This document shows, piece by piece, positions 11,401 through 26,400 of a stretch of 64,000 nucleotides of DNA (positions are counted from its first letter, which is position 1; each line of letters starts with the position of its first letter). The position numbers were made by a program, and so were the translations under genes. Below the pieces are notes generated by a model, which did not search any database, had not been told where the DNA came from, and saw nothing but the letters and a program-made list of their open reading frames with translations. Source of the DNA: Gibbula magus (Eukaryota > Mollusca > Gastropoda > Trochida > Trochidae); assembly GCA_936450465.1 (NCBI GenBank), contig OW388298.1:9263087-9327086 (forward strand). Reading direction: 5' to 3'.

Positions 11401-14400
11401 AGCCACGACCTAAATCATCTCACTGCATCATATTCTCCAAAATCGAAAGTCCTATAAAACTAACATCTTATGTTCAGATTCATTAGACAAAGGAGACTAT
11501 TGCAGGTTTAGACTATGAAGCCCGAAAAGTGTTACATGTACAGAGCCGACAACTGAGAAACCTATTTTTTATATTTTTTCTCCAGAATAAAAAACCCCCG
11601 AGAATTTCAATCTGTAAACGACTTTTGATTATAAATTGTTGATTGGGCGACTCTGTGGCCAGGTACCGCGCCCTAAAAAGTATTTATTCTACATTTTCTT
11701 CTAGCCATGTACATACTTATGTCTAGCAACAACTGCTTGTGACTGAATCCTTAATATTTCCACGTTAAATAATACTGGAGATAATGAAGCATGACTCACC
11801 TGTGTAGAAATTTGTTGACCCTGGCTGGTCTTCTCCAGGATGTCGGTGATGTAGAGGACGTCCAGCACGGACAGTGTTCTGTTCTTGGTGATGTTCCTCG
11901 TCTTCTTCACCACTTCCTTGTTCTGGCTGCTCGTTGTGTAATTCTTCAAAGAAAAGGAGACACTATTTTGGAAAACTGAGCTTGGAAAAGCCGACAGTGT
12001 GATACAATTCAATGTAATTATCAACTTATGTGTTATGATCACTCAAATTATTCAATGTCAAATAACGTAACAGAAGGTACATGAAGTGACGTTTTGCCAT
12101 ACACCAAATGAGGTTCGATACACGAAGTGACCTTAGGATAACACAGAAAACACTGAATGCTGTAGTGGTGGAGTATTCTCGTTCAAGAGTATTCTTAATT
12201 GGTAAAACTAGACTATATTTCTATGTGAAATAACATTCTGCGGAACATGATCAGCAGTTATTAACGCTCCTATTCCATTGCGCTAGTAGGATTCAACCTA
12301 TTTAATTACATTTGTTTGATAATGTGACTACATGTATATAATATACATGTAGTTCTATACAACAAAGACATATTTTACCAGTAAAATGTCCCTTAAAGAC
12401 ATGGAGAGCTCTGATTCAGGTAGGGAGGCGATGTTACATGCCGGGTTCAGTCTGAAGGGTTCCCAAACAGCTCCTCCTCGCCCATCTTCCACACACCTAC
12501 TGGATCCAAGAGGCTTCCCATCTACAACAGTGTGGACATTCAACTACATGATACAGTCAAACACCATATCTGTTTCACTTATCATCATGAATTATTACTT
12601 CTTCCAAAATAAGCACAGAGGTGCTTCTTTATTACGACAGCTTATTTCCTTCTAGCTCGATGTGCTTTATCAATATTATTTACGCTGACACTTGATCTTC
12701 TATTTCTGATGTTTTCTCCTCATTCATTTTCTCTTCGACAATACGATTCCTTGTGGTGAGGCATGTAAGCATATGTCTTAGATCGGTGGTAAGTATACCA
12801 CGTGACCCTCAAGTAAGATTTTGTTACAAATTAACAACACTGTACCAAGCACTAGTAAATGCTAACTTAGTACAAGAGTAATGACCCACCTTTATGACAA
12901 ATGCGATCTGTATAAAAAGTCCTTCCAACCTGAGTTGGACGTGTGTGAAGAACTCTATTTTCAGTAGATTCAGCAAAAGGCGTACATTCCAGCACTAGAA
13001 TTGATACAATCAAATTAATATGACTAAACATACACTCTGACAAACATTAAGCAGCAAACTCAATCTAGCAACTTTGAATAAAACTGTAAAGTTATTGGAG
13101 GTAAGATTAGAACTATTTACACCTTTCTGCATTAGCTCCCGACAGTTTGATTGCATACTCTGAAATGTTGACTTACTTATTGTTCTCTTGGCTTAAGCTA
13201 ATGGTGACTTTGACATAACATTTTTTTTTATCTTTATAAAATTGCAAATGTATATTTTGCCTACCAATCGAATGATTAGTCGTGGCTGGTGTAATGGTGA
13301 CTGGTGTAATGGGGACTGGTGTAATGGTGGTTGATGAAGTAGAGGGTGGTGAAGTCGTTGCCATTGAAGTGGAGGATGGTGAAGTGGTGGATGGTGAAGT
13401 GCTGGTTGATGAAGTGCTGGTTGGTGAAGTGCTGGTTGTTGAAGTGCTGGTTGTTGAAGAGACTATCCCTGAGGTTACGACTGCTGAAGTAATAAGTCAT
13501 AATACGGTTCCTAAAATAGTTTATATGCATTCATTAATAGTTTCTTCTAAATTGTATCCTCATATAAGCCTCTACAACTTACATCCCTTAAGCTGGCACC
13601 ACCCTCTCTCAGTAACCAATCTGTTCCGACACATTCCAAATATTTATGAGGCAGTCAGTAGCCTCCTCTGACAACCCTCTGTAAAGCAAATGTCATGGAA
13701 TTAAAGCTACAGTCGTCATGAGAGGCAGTTGTGTCATCTGTCGTCGCTTCTACAACATAACAGTTTGAATAAAATAAACCTAATATTAGCCATGTCATCA
13801 GACTCAGGCAATTTGACCCAATCATCATTTCAATTTCTTTTCTGAGACTTGTAGTAGTAAAAATTTCCAAAAGGTGTGTAAGACAAGTATTTACGCCAAT
13901 AAAACCAGTCGGATTAAAATCGAGGAATAAAAGCTTTCACACGTTCTTACACAAGTCAGTTAGTTAATCATAGGATTTCCAACAACAGCTTTCGGTGAGA
14001 AAAGGTAGGGTCTAGAAACTCATAACTTAAGACAGCCATCCTTTTGTCTGTTTTCGTACTGTTTGGAACATGCTAATGAATTATGCTGAACGGGTTTAAA
14101 ACAGCAATCATTTAAAAGTTTGATGCATTGGCCAGCTAGTTACTGGGATTTGTCTGTATAAAACTGGTATAAAACACCGCCTATACGGGGTTTTCTTAGA
14201 CCGTATGGCGAGGATCTATAGCATTTGTTCGTATCATGGTAGATTGTTTTTCTCGAAAAAGTGTCGATTTTTGTTTGTTTATAATTTTACTCATACATGA
14301 CAACTCATAACTAGAAACAGTTCAGTTTTAACATGAGTGCATAAATATTATCTTGTACAAAGGGTTTGATTAACAATAATAAGATATACAAGAAGTTGAC

Positions 14401-17400
14401 AGGTACATGGAATATTTGATGGACAGATAGCAGACCGACCAGAATTTATTGAAGTTGTCATATATGCAATTTGAATAGGAGTTAAAGCAGTCAATTTAGT
14501 ACATGGTGTTAACGTCTTCTTTAACATGTTTCATTTCAACTGATGTCTGGAAGACCTTTTGTAATTATCGTTTTTTTGTACGTTTTCGTAATGGTTGGGC
14601 CGATTTGCATGAAATTTTGTTGCATTTGTGACAAAAACGTCGGCCGAGTTTTGATTTTCGACTTCTTTCTTGAGTTATCTTGTTAACACTTAACACCTTA
14701 ATAAACTGACTTGCAAAAGAAATGCAACCAAAACATTTTGGTCCCAAATCAAACAAACGCATATTATAATATTATGTATCGAAAATACATACATTTGGAA
14801 GGGTCTTTCAGTAAAAATAACCATTAATTGACGTGAAATATAAGGTCAATTGACCAGTTTTCGATCATCAGGTTTTTTAGAACATTGACTAGAATAACGA
14901 TATGTTAAGCTTAACGGTGTAAGAAGGCTTACAGACACATAAGGAAATGGCCAAGTCTCTATTGTTAATGGACGAGGTTGGAATTGCAAAAGTTGTTCAA
15001 TGGGTGACAAGTCAGCAGATCAGTCTTTCTACAGCGTGGATAACTTTGGTTTTCCACTCCGTTGCTTGTACGCAATGATGCCAGTTAGTCTGTAAAATTT
15101 AACGAGTTTGGCTATAGTACACTGGATGCAATCCATGATTAGGCAACTTGGTTAAGCGTCGCTCCAACCTGCAGGATGCAAATTGTTCTCTCTTTTTCTG
15201 TAGCACTTTAAAAAGTCATGTTCGTCGCTTGCAATCGAATATTTTAATGCAAAACCTCCATTCTGTTGATGTTTTGCACCAAAATTTCATTTGGTTAACT
15301 TTGAACACAATCTGAAAGTTTTGACCAATAAGTTTATTTTTCTCGAAAATTACGAAGAAAACTTGCATTTGTGAACAGTGAATGTACAGGTTACATTTAG
15401 AAGACATGTTTAAAGTGTTTTCAATCGATAGGCTTCATTCCTCGAAAAATAATAACCTTTTTTTATTTTGGTAGCGTTTCTTTTGCAAGTCAGTTTAGCT
15501 CAAAAACTAGTCGAGATATTTTCAAAAAACTTGACCAATATATTGGCAACTACATTGCCAATTGATTAGACCAAATCCACATCGATTAGCGGTTTTCAGC
15601 TGTCATAGATGTTGTGTTATTTTGGGGGAAGCATGTTATAACACCTAGAGACAATTCTCCTTTTTCATATTTAATGATCTTTTGAGATATTCATTAATAT
15701 CAGACCAAAATAATTCGAAAAACTCAACAGTAAAGCCAAATGAGTGAAGGCTTTTTTCATTTTTCATTTTTTTTCAGAGCATGTCATACTTCCTCATATT
15801 CAAGATATACTTCAATATGTTTTTATTGATATTTAGACAGTTTTGGGACTTTGTTGTCTTTGAACAGTTCTGTGAGATTAACCTTTTCTCTGGCTTTTTC
15901 TGGTACATGTTATGACAAAATTATCTAGTTTCAGTTATCAGATCTTCTTTGGTAAGAATTTATTTTTGTTTGTTTTCTAGCTTTTAAATAGATTCGTTTT
16001 TTAAATTTCTATTCTCTAATGAAAGAAATAATAAATCTTTCAATTTTGCTTTAACATAATATTATACCCGCTATATCCTTGTTATTTATAGTCCCCAATT
16101 CCTTATTTGCGCTCTTTAGTTGGTTTTGTAGTCTTGTTTTGGCATTTAAACCTTTTAATGAATCTATACTTATTTCAAGGTCATCTATTCTTTCTTCAAG
16201 TGTGTGTCTTAGTTCCCGCTTTTCTTTTTTCTTATATAATGAGTAATGTATTGTACGTCCTCTGATTGTTAGCAAGAGTGTTTCAAAGAATAGTTGATCA
16301 TTGATTTTGAAGACATATTGGCTCGTTTTACATCGTTTCATTCATCAGTAGTTTGATCTCCTCTACACATATTTTATCAATTGTCGATTTTAGACAGACA
16401 TAAGCAACAACTGATTTGCAACTCCTCTCGTTGATATGTTATGCTTCGATGTCATAAGAGTGTTTTTGTTTTACATAACCGATGATTATTTGCCATGAGA
16501 GACTGTTAAAAAGACTCTCCACAAACGATAAAATACACTCGTTAAATACTATTTGGGTGGGTTGTAAACAATCAAAACATTTAAGCTTTTTCTCAACATT
16601 AATACAGCAAGTTAGCTCCTGCCACTGTTTCATCATACTTGTTACCTTAATATTGCTTTTTAGCTTTGACAGAAGATCACTCTTCTTGCATATATAATAA
16701 TCATTCTTAAATTTATAATATGATCGTCAATTTATTGAATTTTCGAGTTGAATGTTCCATATCGACTTAATGAAGACATTTCAAAACTATACACGATAAT
16801 CCATTGACAATGTCTGGTGCTAGTTGTCCCAAATTTGATAAATTCGACGAAACATATAAACATAGAGTTTCCATAACTTTGAACCTGGTCAACGAGCAGC
16901 CAAAATTGTTATGGTTAACTGTGAGGTATGAACTTAAAAACAACCATATAATCATCGGTTTAGTGTTCAATACAAAGTAATGATACTTACACTAAGACAT
17001 GCAAGTTGGTTTACAAACTTTCAGGGTACAATTGAATAACCTCCCCTGGTATTCCTAATTAGCAAATAAGAGACTAGTGAAAAGTGTGATATTGAACAGG
17101 CATTGTTCGATCACTACCTACCTCTTCTCCTGCTCACTATTAGGTTTCCATCACGGCTCAAACCACCACTAACGGTTATAACCTTGTTGTCGTCCCCACC
17201 TGTTTTGTTCAGGATGAACACGTTGCCACTGCAAACATTTTCAAAAACAATAACACCATTAATGTGGTTATGTGTCACACTATTACCTTTAACAATATCT
17301 GTATATACCAATGTATATTTCAATACTAATGTTATTGGTCAGGACTTACAATTTTACCCGTTGAGACAAGCATGTGACTTGGACTCTCAAAGAAGCAAGA

Positions 17401-20400
17401 GCCATGCAACATCTGTGACTCTCCGAATTTCATTAAGATGTTCAGAGTTAAGAATCTTAAGAGCTCATAGTAAACCATTTTGATATGCGATTGGATCAAC
17501 CCAAACACAACCTTTCGATCTTTAAAGAACCTGTCAAATTTCATCAAATACATGTTCTCAATTGTGTAGTAATACATTTACTGTACGTGTTCGTGTATCA
17601 TGTTCCACATGTGCAGCTTTTATTCGAAAGTCTCTATGTAAAACTGTATCATGTACCACCATGGGCAGTAACACTCTAATTCAAAACAAAACTTCATGTT
17701 CCCATGCACATTGCTTAAAGGTATATCTTATAAAATATTCCCATATTAGAAATGTTCTAGGCAAAACATCAAAATCTGTCCACGAAAAGTAAGATTGGTT
17801 AATTAGTGACAGGTACTGAGCTAAACAAACACCAGTTAATCCACATGCGAATAGGAAATCAAATGCATTCATGTAAGCTTATTGATATCGTAATACTTTA
17901 ATAATCAAATACAAAAAGACCATCACGAAACAGCTGGGATTACATCGACGTGATATAAACTTAAACATAACAGCGGTATTTGTACCAGTTGCTATATCAT
18001 TGCGTTGCTAGTTCAACACTCTCTCACATATACTTACCCAGAGGTTAGGTAGTACACTTTGTCTCCAAAAACAGTTACTGAGGCGCATGTAACATCACGG
18101 AGAAGCTGAGACGTGTTAGTCTTCATATCGAAGGAATAGAGCTGTGCCTTGTCATCACTGAAGTAGAGTTGACCTGGGAATAGTTATTAACATGTCAGAA
18201 AGTCATTCATTCACGTAACGTGTCTACCACATGGGGCAAGCCTTGTCTATGACATTCGTCAATAAACATGTTATGGATGGACAGTTGTTTGGTTGGTTCC
18301 CGAAATTTGTCGATTTTGAATCTTTTCTGTTGATTAATATTGAAAGTTTCAGAGTACTCAAGTTCACTATCACTACATCTTCGAAACATGATATATCATA
18401 TATATAGATATAGATTATACTATTGACATTATTAACATTTCTGAACTCATCAATTATCGTCTACAAGAAAACAATCTACGTAAAGAAAGCCCATATATTA
18501 TGTAATTTTAAGTCGAATGGTTTAATTTAGGATTTGTATCAAAGTTGCATTATCCATTGATCGATGGAAGCCTTAAACTGTACACAGTCGCCAATAACCA
18601 TTACTATAGCAGATGAAAAATGTCATTCACCTGCCAGCAGTCTTTGCATCCACCTTTGTTGCAAATTAAACTGTTACGGATAACAACTTCTTTATTTCTT
18701 TCTGACAAGGTTTCTGGGTATATTTCGTTTTTCGTATTTATTTTATTCTGGCGGATGGTAGATAGCTCAAAAACGTTGTAAGCAACAATCAAAAAAGTTC
18801 TCTGAAGTGACATTCTAGAAGTTGGTATGATGAAGAGTTAATCTCCTTAAACATCATGTACATCAATCACTGGCTTCTACTCTATATCTGTATATATGTA
18901 TCTCATGTATCTATATCAACCTCATCTGCTGTAATAACAACGTTGTCCCGTTTGATAACATGTTTATGAAACGAGTAAATGGTTTGATATTTCAACAAAC
19001 GAAAAAACAAAATACCAATACTTTCAAATTTGCAAATACGTCAACCGCTTTTGCATGGTGACGTTGGCCAAATGACGTTACGGTAGTACACGGTGATATC
19101 ACACATGTGTTTTGTCAACTCGAATGAGTAATGTAACCACATTTGAGTAATTATAAACAGTGATTACTCTTACGTGTCACTTGCTTGACATCGACATAAA
19201 AACCTTTGTCAAAACGTCGCCTATGCAAAATAAAATACGTTGTTTTGTTACGGTTTGTCACATATGATTATTGAAATTAAAAAGGTTCAATGTAAATAGA
19301 GTTTATACCTGTGGCATCGAAAGCTAAATCACGAATACGTCCAGAGATTCTAACGACATTCCGTACTTCACCTCCATCATAATTCATTACAAGGATTTGA
19401 TACTCAACGTCGCCATATATCTTTCTGAAATGACATTTCGCATAGCTCAAATGAGTCAAGAAAAATAATTTCAATTAAGAGATGTGTACGGAAAAAGTAT
19501 TGTTTATTTTGATCACATATTATATACAGTCAGATGCAAAAGAAACGATATAAACAAAAATGCAAAATGTGTTTATTGACGAGTTATAGATACGACTGAC
19601 ACAAACATGTAGCTCAAGCATATCTCCAGGAGCCAACTTAACAACTTGAGCACCCCACGAATGTCTTTATGAAAATCAAAGGCACTGTAGCACACTTTGT
19701 AGCAATATTTTGGACAGTCCAGGACTTAGTATGTCTTGTGTACCCCTTAAGCTTTCTATTGATGCAATAACATAATTATTACAATTCGCTTTCATTGACC
19801 TGTAATCGATAATTAAAGTATTGAAGCGGAGAGCTTCAAAACTGATTTATTTGCCTCATTAAGGAACCATTAAACAATGTTTCGGTTGGATGATTGTGCT
19901 TAAATAATTCACAGAAGCTGTAACTATGACCGAAATACGTCTATATTTAAAAAATCCAATTGATATTGTAACTTTCTCAATGTGTTTATTATCATTTATT
20001 AACAAAATGTTGTTGTGATTTTAAGGTGTGTGGAACTGTGTATTTTAGTAAGATTTAAAACTGAACTAGATTAGCGTTTGCGTGACACGGCAAAACCATA
20101 GCAGCCCCGAAACTGAGAGTCTCGCCTTATCCTGTTTCCGGTTCCCAAGAACTACAATACAACGGGCAAATTTTAAAAAAAAGTTCATCATCAAGTTGAA
20201 TCATCACTCTGGTCATGTTACACACGTTTAACAGGATTAACATGACCATTACCAATATCGTATGACTTTGACCTCTGACCTTCAAGGTCACAAAACACAT
20301 GCTCACTTTTCATGGTGTACAACAATCATGTAATAATTCAAATTATTACCAGTCAATATAAGTGATATTCACAAATGCATGTTTATGTTGTGACATCGCT

Positions 20401-23400
20401 GTGACCTTGACTTTTGTTAGATTTTAGTTAAGACCTTTTCAAATCTTTGTCCTTCTCCATAGATATATACTAAATAAAGAGCCTGATAACAGAACACTGT
20501 TCATGTTTACGAGGATGTTTGTAGTTATTTCAGAACTCATGACCTTTATCTTTGACCTTGAATATGAACATGTAAAAATAACTCCCAAGGTGTATTAGAA
20601 GGAATTTTTGTACAAGAGGTATTAATACCTTCTTGGAAAAAAGTTATTTGGTGATTTCAAAACTAGTGACCTTGAACAAATCGCGTGGTCTTGACCTTTG
20701 ACCTCCAAGGCCATACAATCAATGATCAGTTTTCATTGTGTATATTCATCATGGGATGATTTAAAGTGTTCAAATTTAAAATAAGGCATATTCACAAAAG
20801 CATGCTAAAAGTCCTTGATGGACCTTGATGGATTTTAGCCAATTCTTTGTCCTTCTCCATAGTTAATATATACCAAGTAAGAGCGTGGTAGCATAACGTG
20901 TTTTCAAGTTACCATGTTACAAGGATTTTTTTTAGTTATTTCAGACCTTTGACCTTGAATGTGAACATGTCAAAAAACTTCCCCAGGGGTATAAGTAAGA
21001 AATCATGTATATGTATATGAATTCTCAAAACCTTCTTGGAAAAAGTTAAAGCGAAAAACAAAATGCACGGTCGGCGGCGACGACGGAAACTGCACAAAAA
21101 CTGATGTTCTGTCTGTACAAACCGATTGTCTGTGTCAAGAGATAACTGATCCACTCTCGGCTGCTCGATGACAACTGTCTCCTGTTTTGTTGTCAAGTCG
21201 ATTCCAATCAAACGTCTTGCCATGGACACAAACAATAACCTCATCAAAGGGTCGATTGCGATATCGGACATGCCTGTAAACATAATTCATTGAAATCAGT
21301 GAAAGTATAACCTGAGAAGAACCTTGAAGTTTACAACACATGTTTCAAATGCAATAATGCAAATAATATTTAGACACTGCGACACATACGTACAATAGTT
21401 TATTCAGTATGTCAATGTCTCCTTAATCACATGGATGAGGCTGAAAGGCACTTTTGCTAACGAAAACGGGATCACATTGCATACAATTAATTACATTACT
21501 CCTCCATAAGATGTAAAGTTACATAAGATAAAGGAATGGGCATAGCAAAAAACGTTGCGTTTGTTTACGATAAAACAAGTTACAGAAAATATTGTCTTAT
21601 TATGTATTCCACTTTTTCAAGATTTGAAACTTCAATATTTATATATGTTATCATAATGAAGGCGCCTACAAGTAGTGATAATTCAAACAGATTACCTGTA
21701 TTCATGCTCTTCCAACGTTCAGTATTGATATCTAGGAAATCGGTCCTGTAGATATTGGTATCCTCCGAGAAGGAGTTTGTGTAAATCCAATAGATGTAGT
21801 CTTCAACAGGGTCATATGCAGAAGAAGTTCGATGATATTTTTTTAAGTACGCTATGGTATCGCTACAGACCGGTGGTTCAACTAGGACACAGGTCACTAA
21901 GACATCATTGGAGATAATCATTACATCGTTGTTCTCAAGTTCTGTGTGCAAAAGTAAAAATTCATTCAAAAATAAAAAATATTTGCATCTGTATACAATT
22001 ATATTTTACAAAATAGCATAATAATGTACCTAATCCAGTTCTTTCATGGTGAGCACAGATTACGCATGTGACGCTGTGAGTGTCTCTGTGTGTGTGTTAA
22101 ATCATGTGTGTATGTGTTTATATGTTTTCGTTGGTGTATGCATGTGTCTGTTTGTAACTTACTGTGGATGGGCGTTTGTTAAGCTGTGAGTACTATTGGC
22201 CTGGCTGACGTTCAGGACATACAGACGGGTAATGACGCTTTCAGAGCTGGCATCAATGGAGCATACTTGATCGTGGTCACTTTCTGTTTCTAAAATATAC
22301 AGTCAAGTTAACTTTACAACTTCATTCTCTCATCGTCAGTTATTTTATAGCAGTTTGAGGTTACAAAAAGGTGTTACATATCATGTGCATAGCATAACAT
22401 GCTGCATAAACCTTTCAAATTGTATTTACTTCCACAGAGAAATCGGCATGTATTGGTTGTTTGACAGATAGTTCTTGCTAAATTCAAAATTAAGACACCT
22501 TCACTTTCTCTTACTGTAATGTCACCAACAAATCCCACGAAAATCTCTGGAAAGAAAGGTCAGCTGTTGAACACAAAATAAATCATTTCCCAACACGTTA
22601 TCATTCTCCTTTACTCCTCTTTCTAAATTATTTCCAAACATTTTAAGGTTATTTACAGGGATTTTTGCGAATTATGGCAATGTTTTCTTTTTTTAGAAAT
22701 GGACATAGAGAGGGCTTTTGAAGTCGCATGTGTTAAATATCATTATATCTTCAACACAAAGTCATGAACACCTATTGTTATTATCGTTAGTTTTATATTT
22801 ATCATTTGAACCGATTTTTTTCAGCAGGATGCCCACTTTACCACTTTAAGGAGAGATGGGACGATGAAATCAGATATTTTAGAATTCGTTTATTTTTTCA
22901 AAATAGCAAGTTTATTATGTCTTTTATCCAAAAATGTAAGAAAATGTGGGGGTTATGGGCATTAATTATAATACACCCGTCGGCAAATTACCTCATTTTT
23001 AACTGATTTGGTGTATTTAAATTAAGCTCTCGCTTTCAACGAATACACTCAGAATCCTTTTAGATACATTTCAATCACATACAGGGATGTATAGCAAATC
23101 TATATTTTGAAAATTAATGGCGCTTAAACTAGAAACAAAATTAAATAAAGCACTTTTTAAATTAAAAACGGCATTTTTATCATCATGTTTCGCATGTTCA
23201 ACAGGATTTGTCACTAACACACATATTTTAGATAAGGCTAAAACTTTAATATGATGTGCGCACTTAACTGAACAAACGAATTCAGAAATGATAACAGGGG
23301 GTCACCTAACGTTTTTCATCACTTTAACGTCATTTTTTAAACTGCCTACATAAAAGTAAAAACCCGACGTCACGGCAGTTTTGATGACTTCAAGTGTCAC

Positions 23401-26400
23401 CTACCTACCTACCTACCGTGTAATCATTATTGAACATATTATCAATCAAAGAGTGCACGGTGAAAGAATAACTTTCAGTTGATTATACCAGGCTATTTAA
23501 ATTCTTCACTTACTTGAGATACGCATGTAATTTGAATAACAAACGTAGTAACATATTTACCGCGAATATAGGTGACGGTAACGTTACGCGGCATGTCGTA
23601 AAATGACCGTTATAAAGGTGTTATCATAAATTTAAGCGCTCCACTTTAGTTAACAGATAAGCCTATGCCCGAAACAACGTAATCCATATATTTTGAGACT
23701 TATTCACAACAATGAATTGTTGTCGCAAAATGTTGCCGTAAGTGAGTTAGATTTCTGGGTCCCATCTCTCCTTAACATGAAATTATTACGGTTGATATTT
23801 TGAAACTTAAACTGGTTTTGTCTCGAGCCAAATTTTTTATTTTCGATTTTGTTTGTGTGTTATCTACCCTAGAGAGCAAAACTTCAAAGCCGAATGTCTC
23901 GAAATCTTTTTTTACATAGTGTTTACCAATATGTACACAAGAAAATGCTAATTCCGGTCCTAATATAAAGGAGAGTTTTTGCTATTTGAAAAAAACTGAA
24001 AAAAACCTTTGCGGTGCTGAGGATACGCGTCATTGGAATTCTTCTTCTGAGTAACGGCTACGTGTTATAACTCATTTTGAAAGTAAATAGATTTGTCAAA
24101 CGACTGTTAGAGTCAAATTCTCAATTGTGTCCTTTGTTATTGAAAGGGACAGACTACTGAAACAAAGAAACCTATGTCAAAGTTGGGTATTGAAATCCCA
24201 CCCCAATAAGTCACTTAACATTTCTGTTAAAGATCTACTTCATATAAAAGTTGATATTTCGGACACAATTCGAACGTTTACCAAACTAATTAAAATTGTG
24301 TGATTTTGAGACTTTTCAAGGAGTATTTACATTCTTTTCTGAAACCGTTAAAGAAACACACATTATCGATAGCTCATTTTCAAACAAATCTATCACTTTA
24401 ATAAGTATACAAATTAACAAGTATACACCTGTCAGAGACAGCATGTACAAACTCCTGAGATGTGATTCATAGCTCATTGTAAAGCAGGGAAACTGATTAA
24501 ACAAGACACGCCTTTAAACAGGCAAGCTTGGGGCACCTGGATAGATGTAGTGTATGGAAGTGAAGCGGTATTATTGGGAGGTGATTCCAGGTGAATATGG
24601 GTGCTTGATGGACTGGCGGTATGTCCGACAATATATGATGAAAGGGTTGAGAGATGAACAAAAAATTTACTTTTGAAAGGAAGTATTGCTGAAGAAAAAC
24701 TGAAGTAATTATATTTGCCAATTTTTTTCTAGTCTATTGTCCTTTTCGGTTTATATAGCTAATTTTACATAGGAACCTTCCACAACTGTATGAAACCGAA
24801 TCTTAGTAATTTCACTTCACGTAACATAGGCAAATTTAATTTCATATTGTCAAGAGTTTCTCGCATAACTATATCATTAATTTATTTAGTTTGTTTTGAC
24901 ATTACGAAGGTGGACTTTAAGACCTATTCATGTAGCATCTAAACAGAACACGTCAGCTTGCATATACGTTTATTACCTGAGATCAGTTTTACTCACTCAT
25001 TCTCAATGAAAGTACACACTTAGATATATGCATTTTAAAAAAATTCGAAAGTTCGATAAAAAGTCTTTATTTGCGCTGCCCGACAGTCCTCTCCACACAT
25101 CATAACATGTCACTGGTATTATTATTGTTTTAAAACTTGTAAACATTTTTACGATGTATTGTATATCATTAGAATACCCTTTGTATCCAACGCTTTGTAT
25201 ATTCAGTATCACCTTGTTACAATCTCGGGTGTATTATTCCAAAAAAAGTATCACCGAATGAATTCGGACTTATTCTAAGGACACAATATAACACTAGTTT
25301 CAAGACAGCAACCAACGCACAACACAACACAACACAACACAACACCGTCTGTTATCATATCAATGTTGAACAGCGGAGGTGAGGTGATTTGGGGTTTAAC
25401 GCCACTTTCAAGAGTATTTCACTGCTAGTATTATGGCAGGGAGAAAGCCCGCAACGCCATGTGGCTATGCATTGCGGTGAAACCTGTGAGCATCGGCTGG
25501 AACTAGCGAACCATGATTGGTACTACGCTGATATTCAGTGTAGCATTGCACCAACACCTTACTGCGTGTAGAACAGTTCTCTACTGCAGAGAAAGTTGCC
25601 GTGCCCCGGTGGGATACGAACCCCGGACCTCTTGATTGAACAGTGGACAAATATGACATTGTTATTAATTTACCGTATGAGGATTCTGGTTTTAATTTTT
25701 AGATTTAAATTTGTGGGGATCAACTCTTTAACATTGCTTCACTATGTCGACATCTGTAAAAGTAGGTTAGTGGCTATGTTGATTTGTTTCAGTGGCGTAT
25801 ACACCGATCACGTGACCGGCGTACATAGTTCTGGAACTAGGCTTAAAAATGGAAACAAGTATATCGGCGTACAGACGATTATATGTCAACATCCCTCACA
25901 CTAATTTCAATAAACATGTTATTTATGTGATAAAACTTGTTTTTTCAAATAAATACCACGAAACATGGATTGACATGCTATTAGCGTGCAGTGCATTGTT
26001 TTAAAGAACCATTATTATTTTAAAATACATCAGTTCGTCAAAGTATGTAGTTGTCAAATGCAGAGTCATATAAAATATAGTTATTAAATGTTGCAAGGAT
26101 AGCATTTGCAAGCCCTTGTACGCCACCTCGACCTATCATTTCAAAACAAAACATTCGGGGTGCAACAGGCGTCCTCAGGTTTCCCCATTTTGGGCGGCGT
26201 ACGCCGGTTGGGGCACCGGGCCCGAAACAAGCATAGGCAGTAAAACTATTAACCACAAGAAACGTAGTTTCCAATTCTGGAATGCAAAATAATGTACTAA
26301 ATTAAAATATAAAAGCGCCCTAATTGCAGGTTACAAGTTTATTATTGATTCTAATGAGAAAGTTAGAAAATGTCTGTCAATATGACAAATATTGATAATC

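Noticed and set aside
12522..12543. Longer exon 13 using the upstream acceptor at 12543
   Set aside because: It would read in frame by itself but not with the phase-1 HRM exon before it; the acceptor at 12521 restores the four-Cys HRM module.
13282..13671. 129-codon plus-strand Val/Glu-rich ORF
   Set aside because: Antisense of the Ser/Thr stalk exon.
25590..25625. Possible tRNA gene (B-box-like GGTTCGTATCC)
   Set aside because: No complete cloverleaf; it is the head of a SINE with target-site duplications.
26038..26274. GC-rich minus-strand ORF (FGPGAPTGVRRPKW)
   Set aside because: Short, no splice sites in a useful phase, no family; more likely a decayed repeat.
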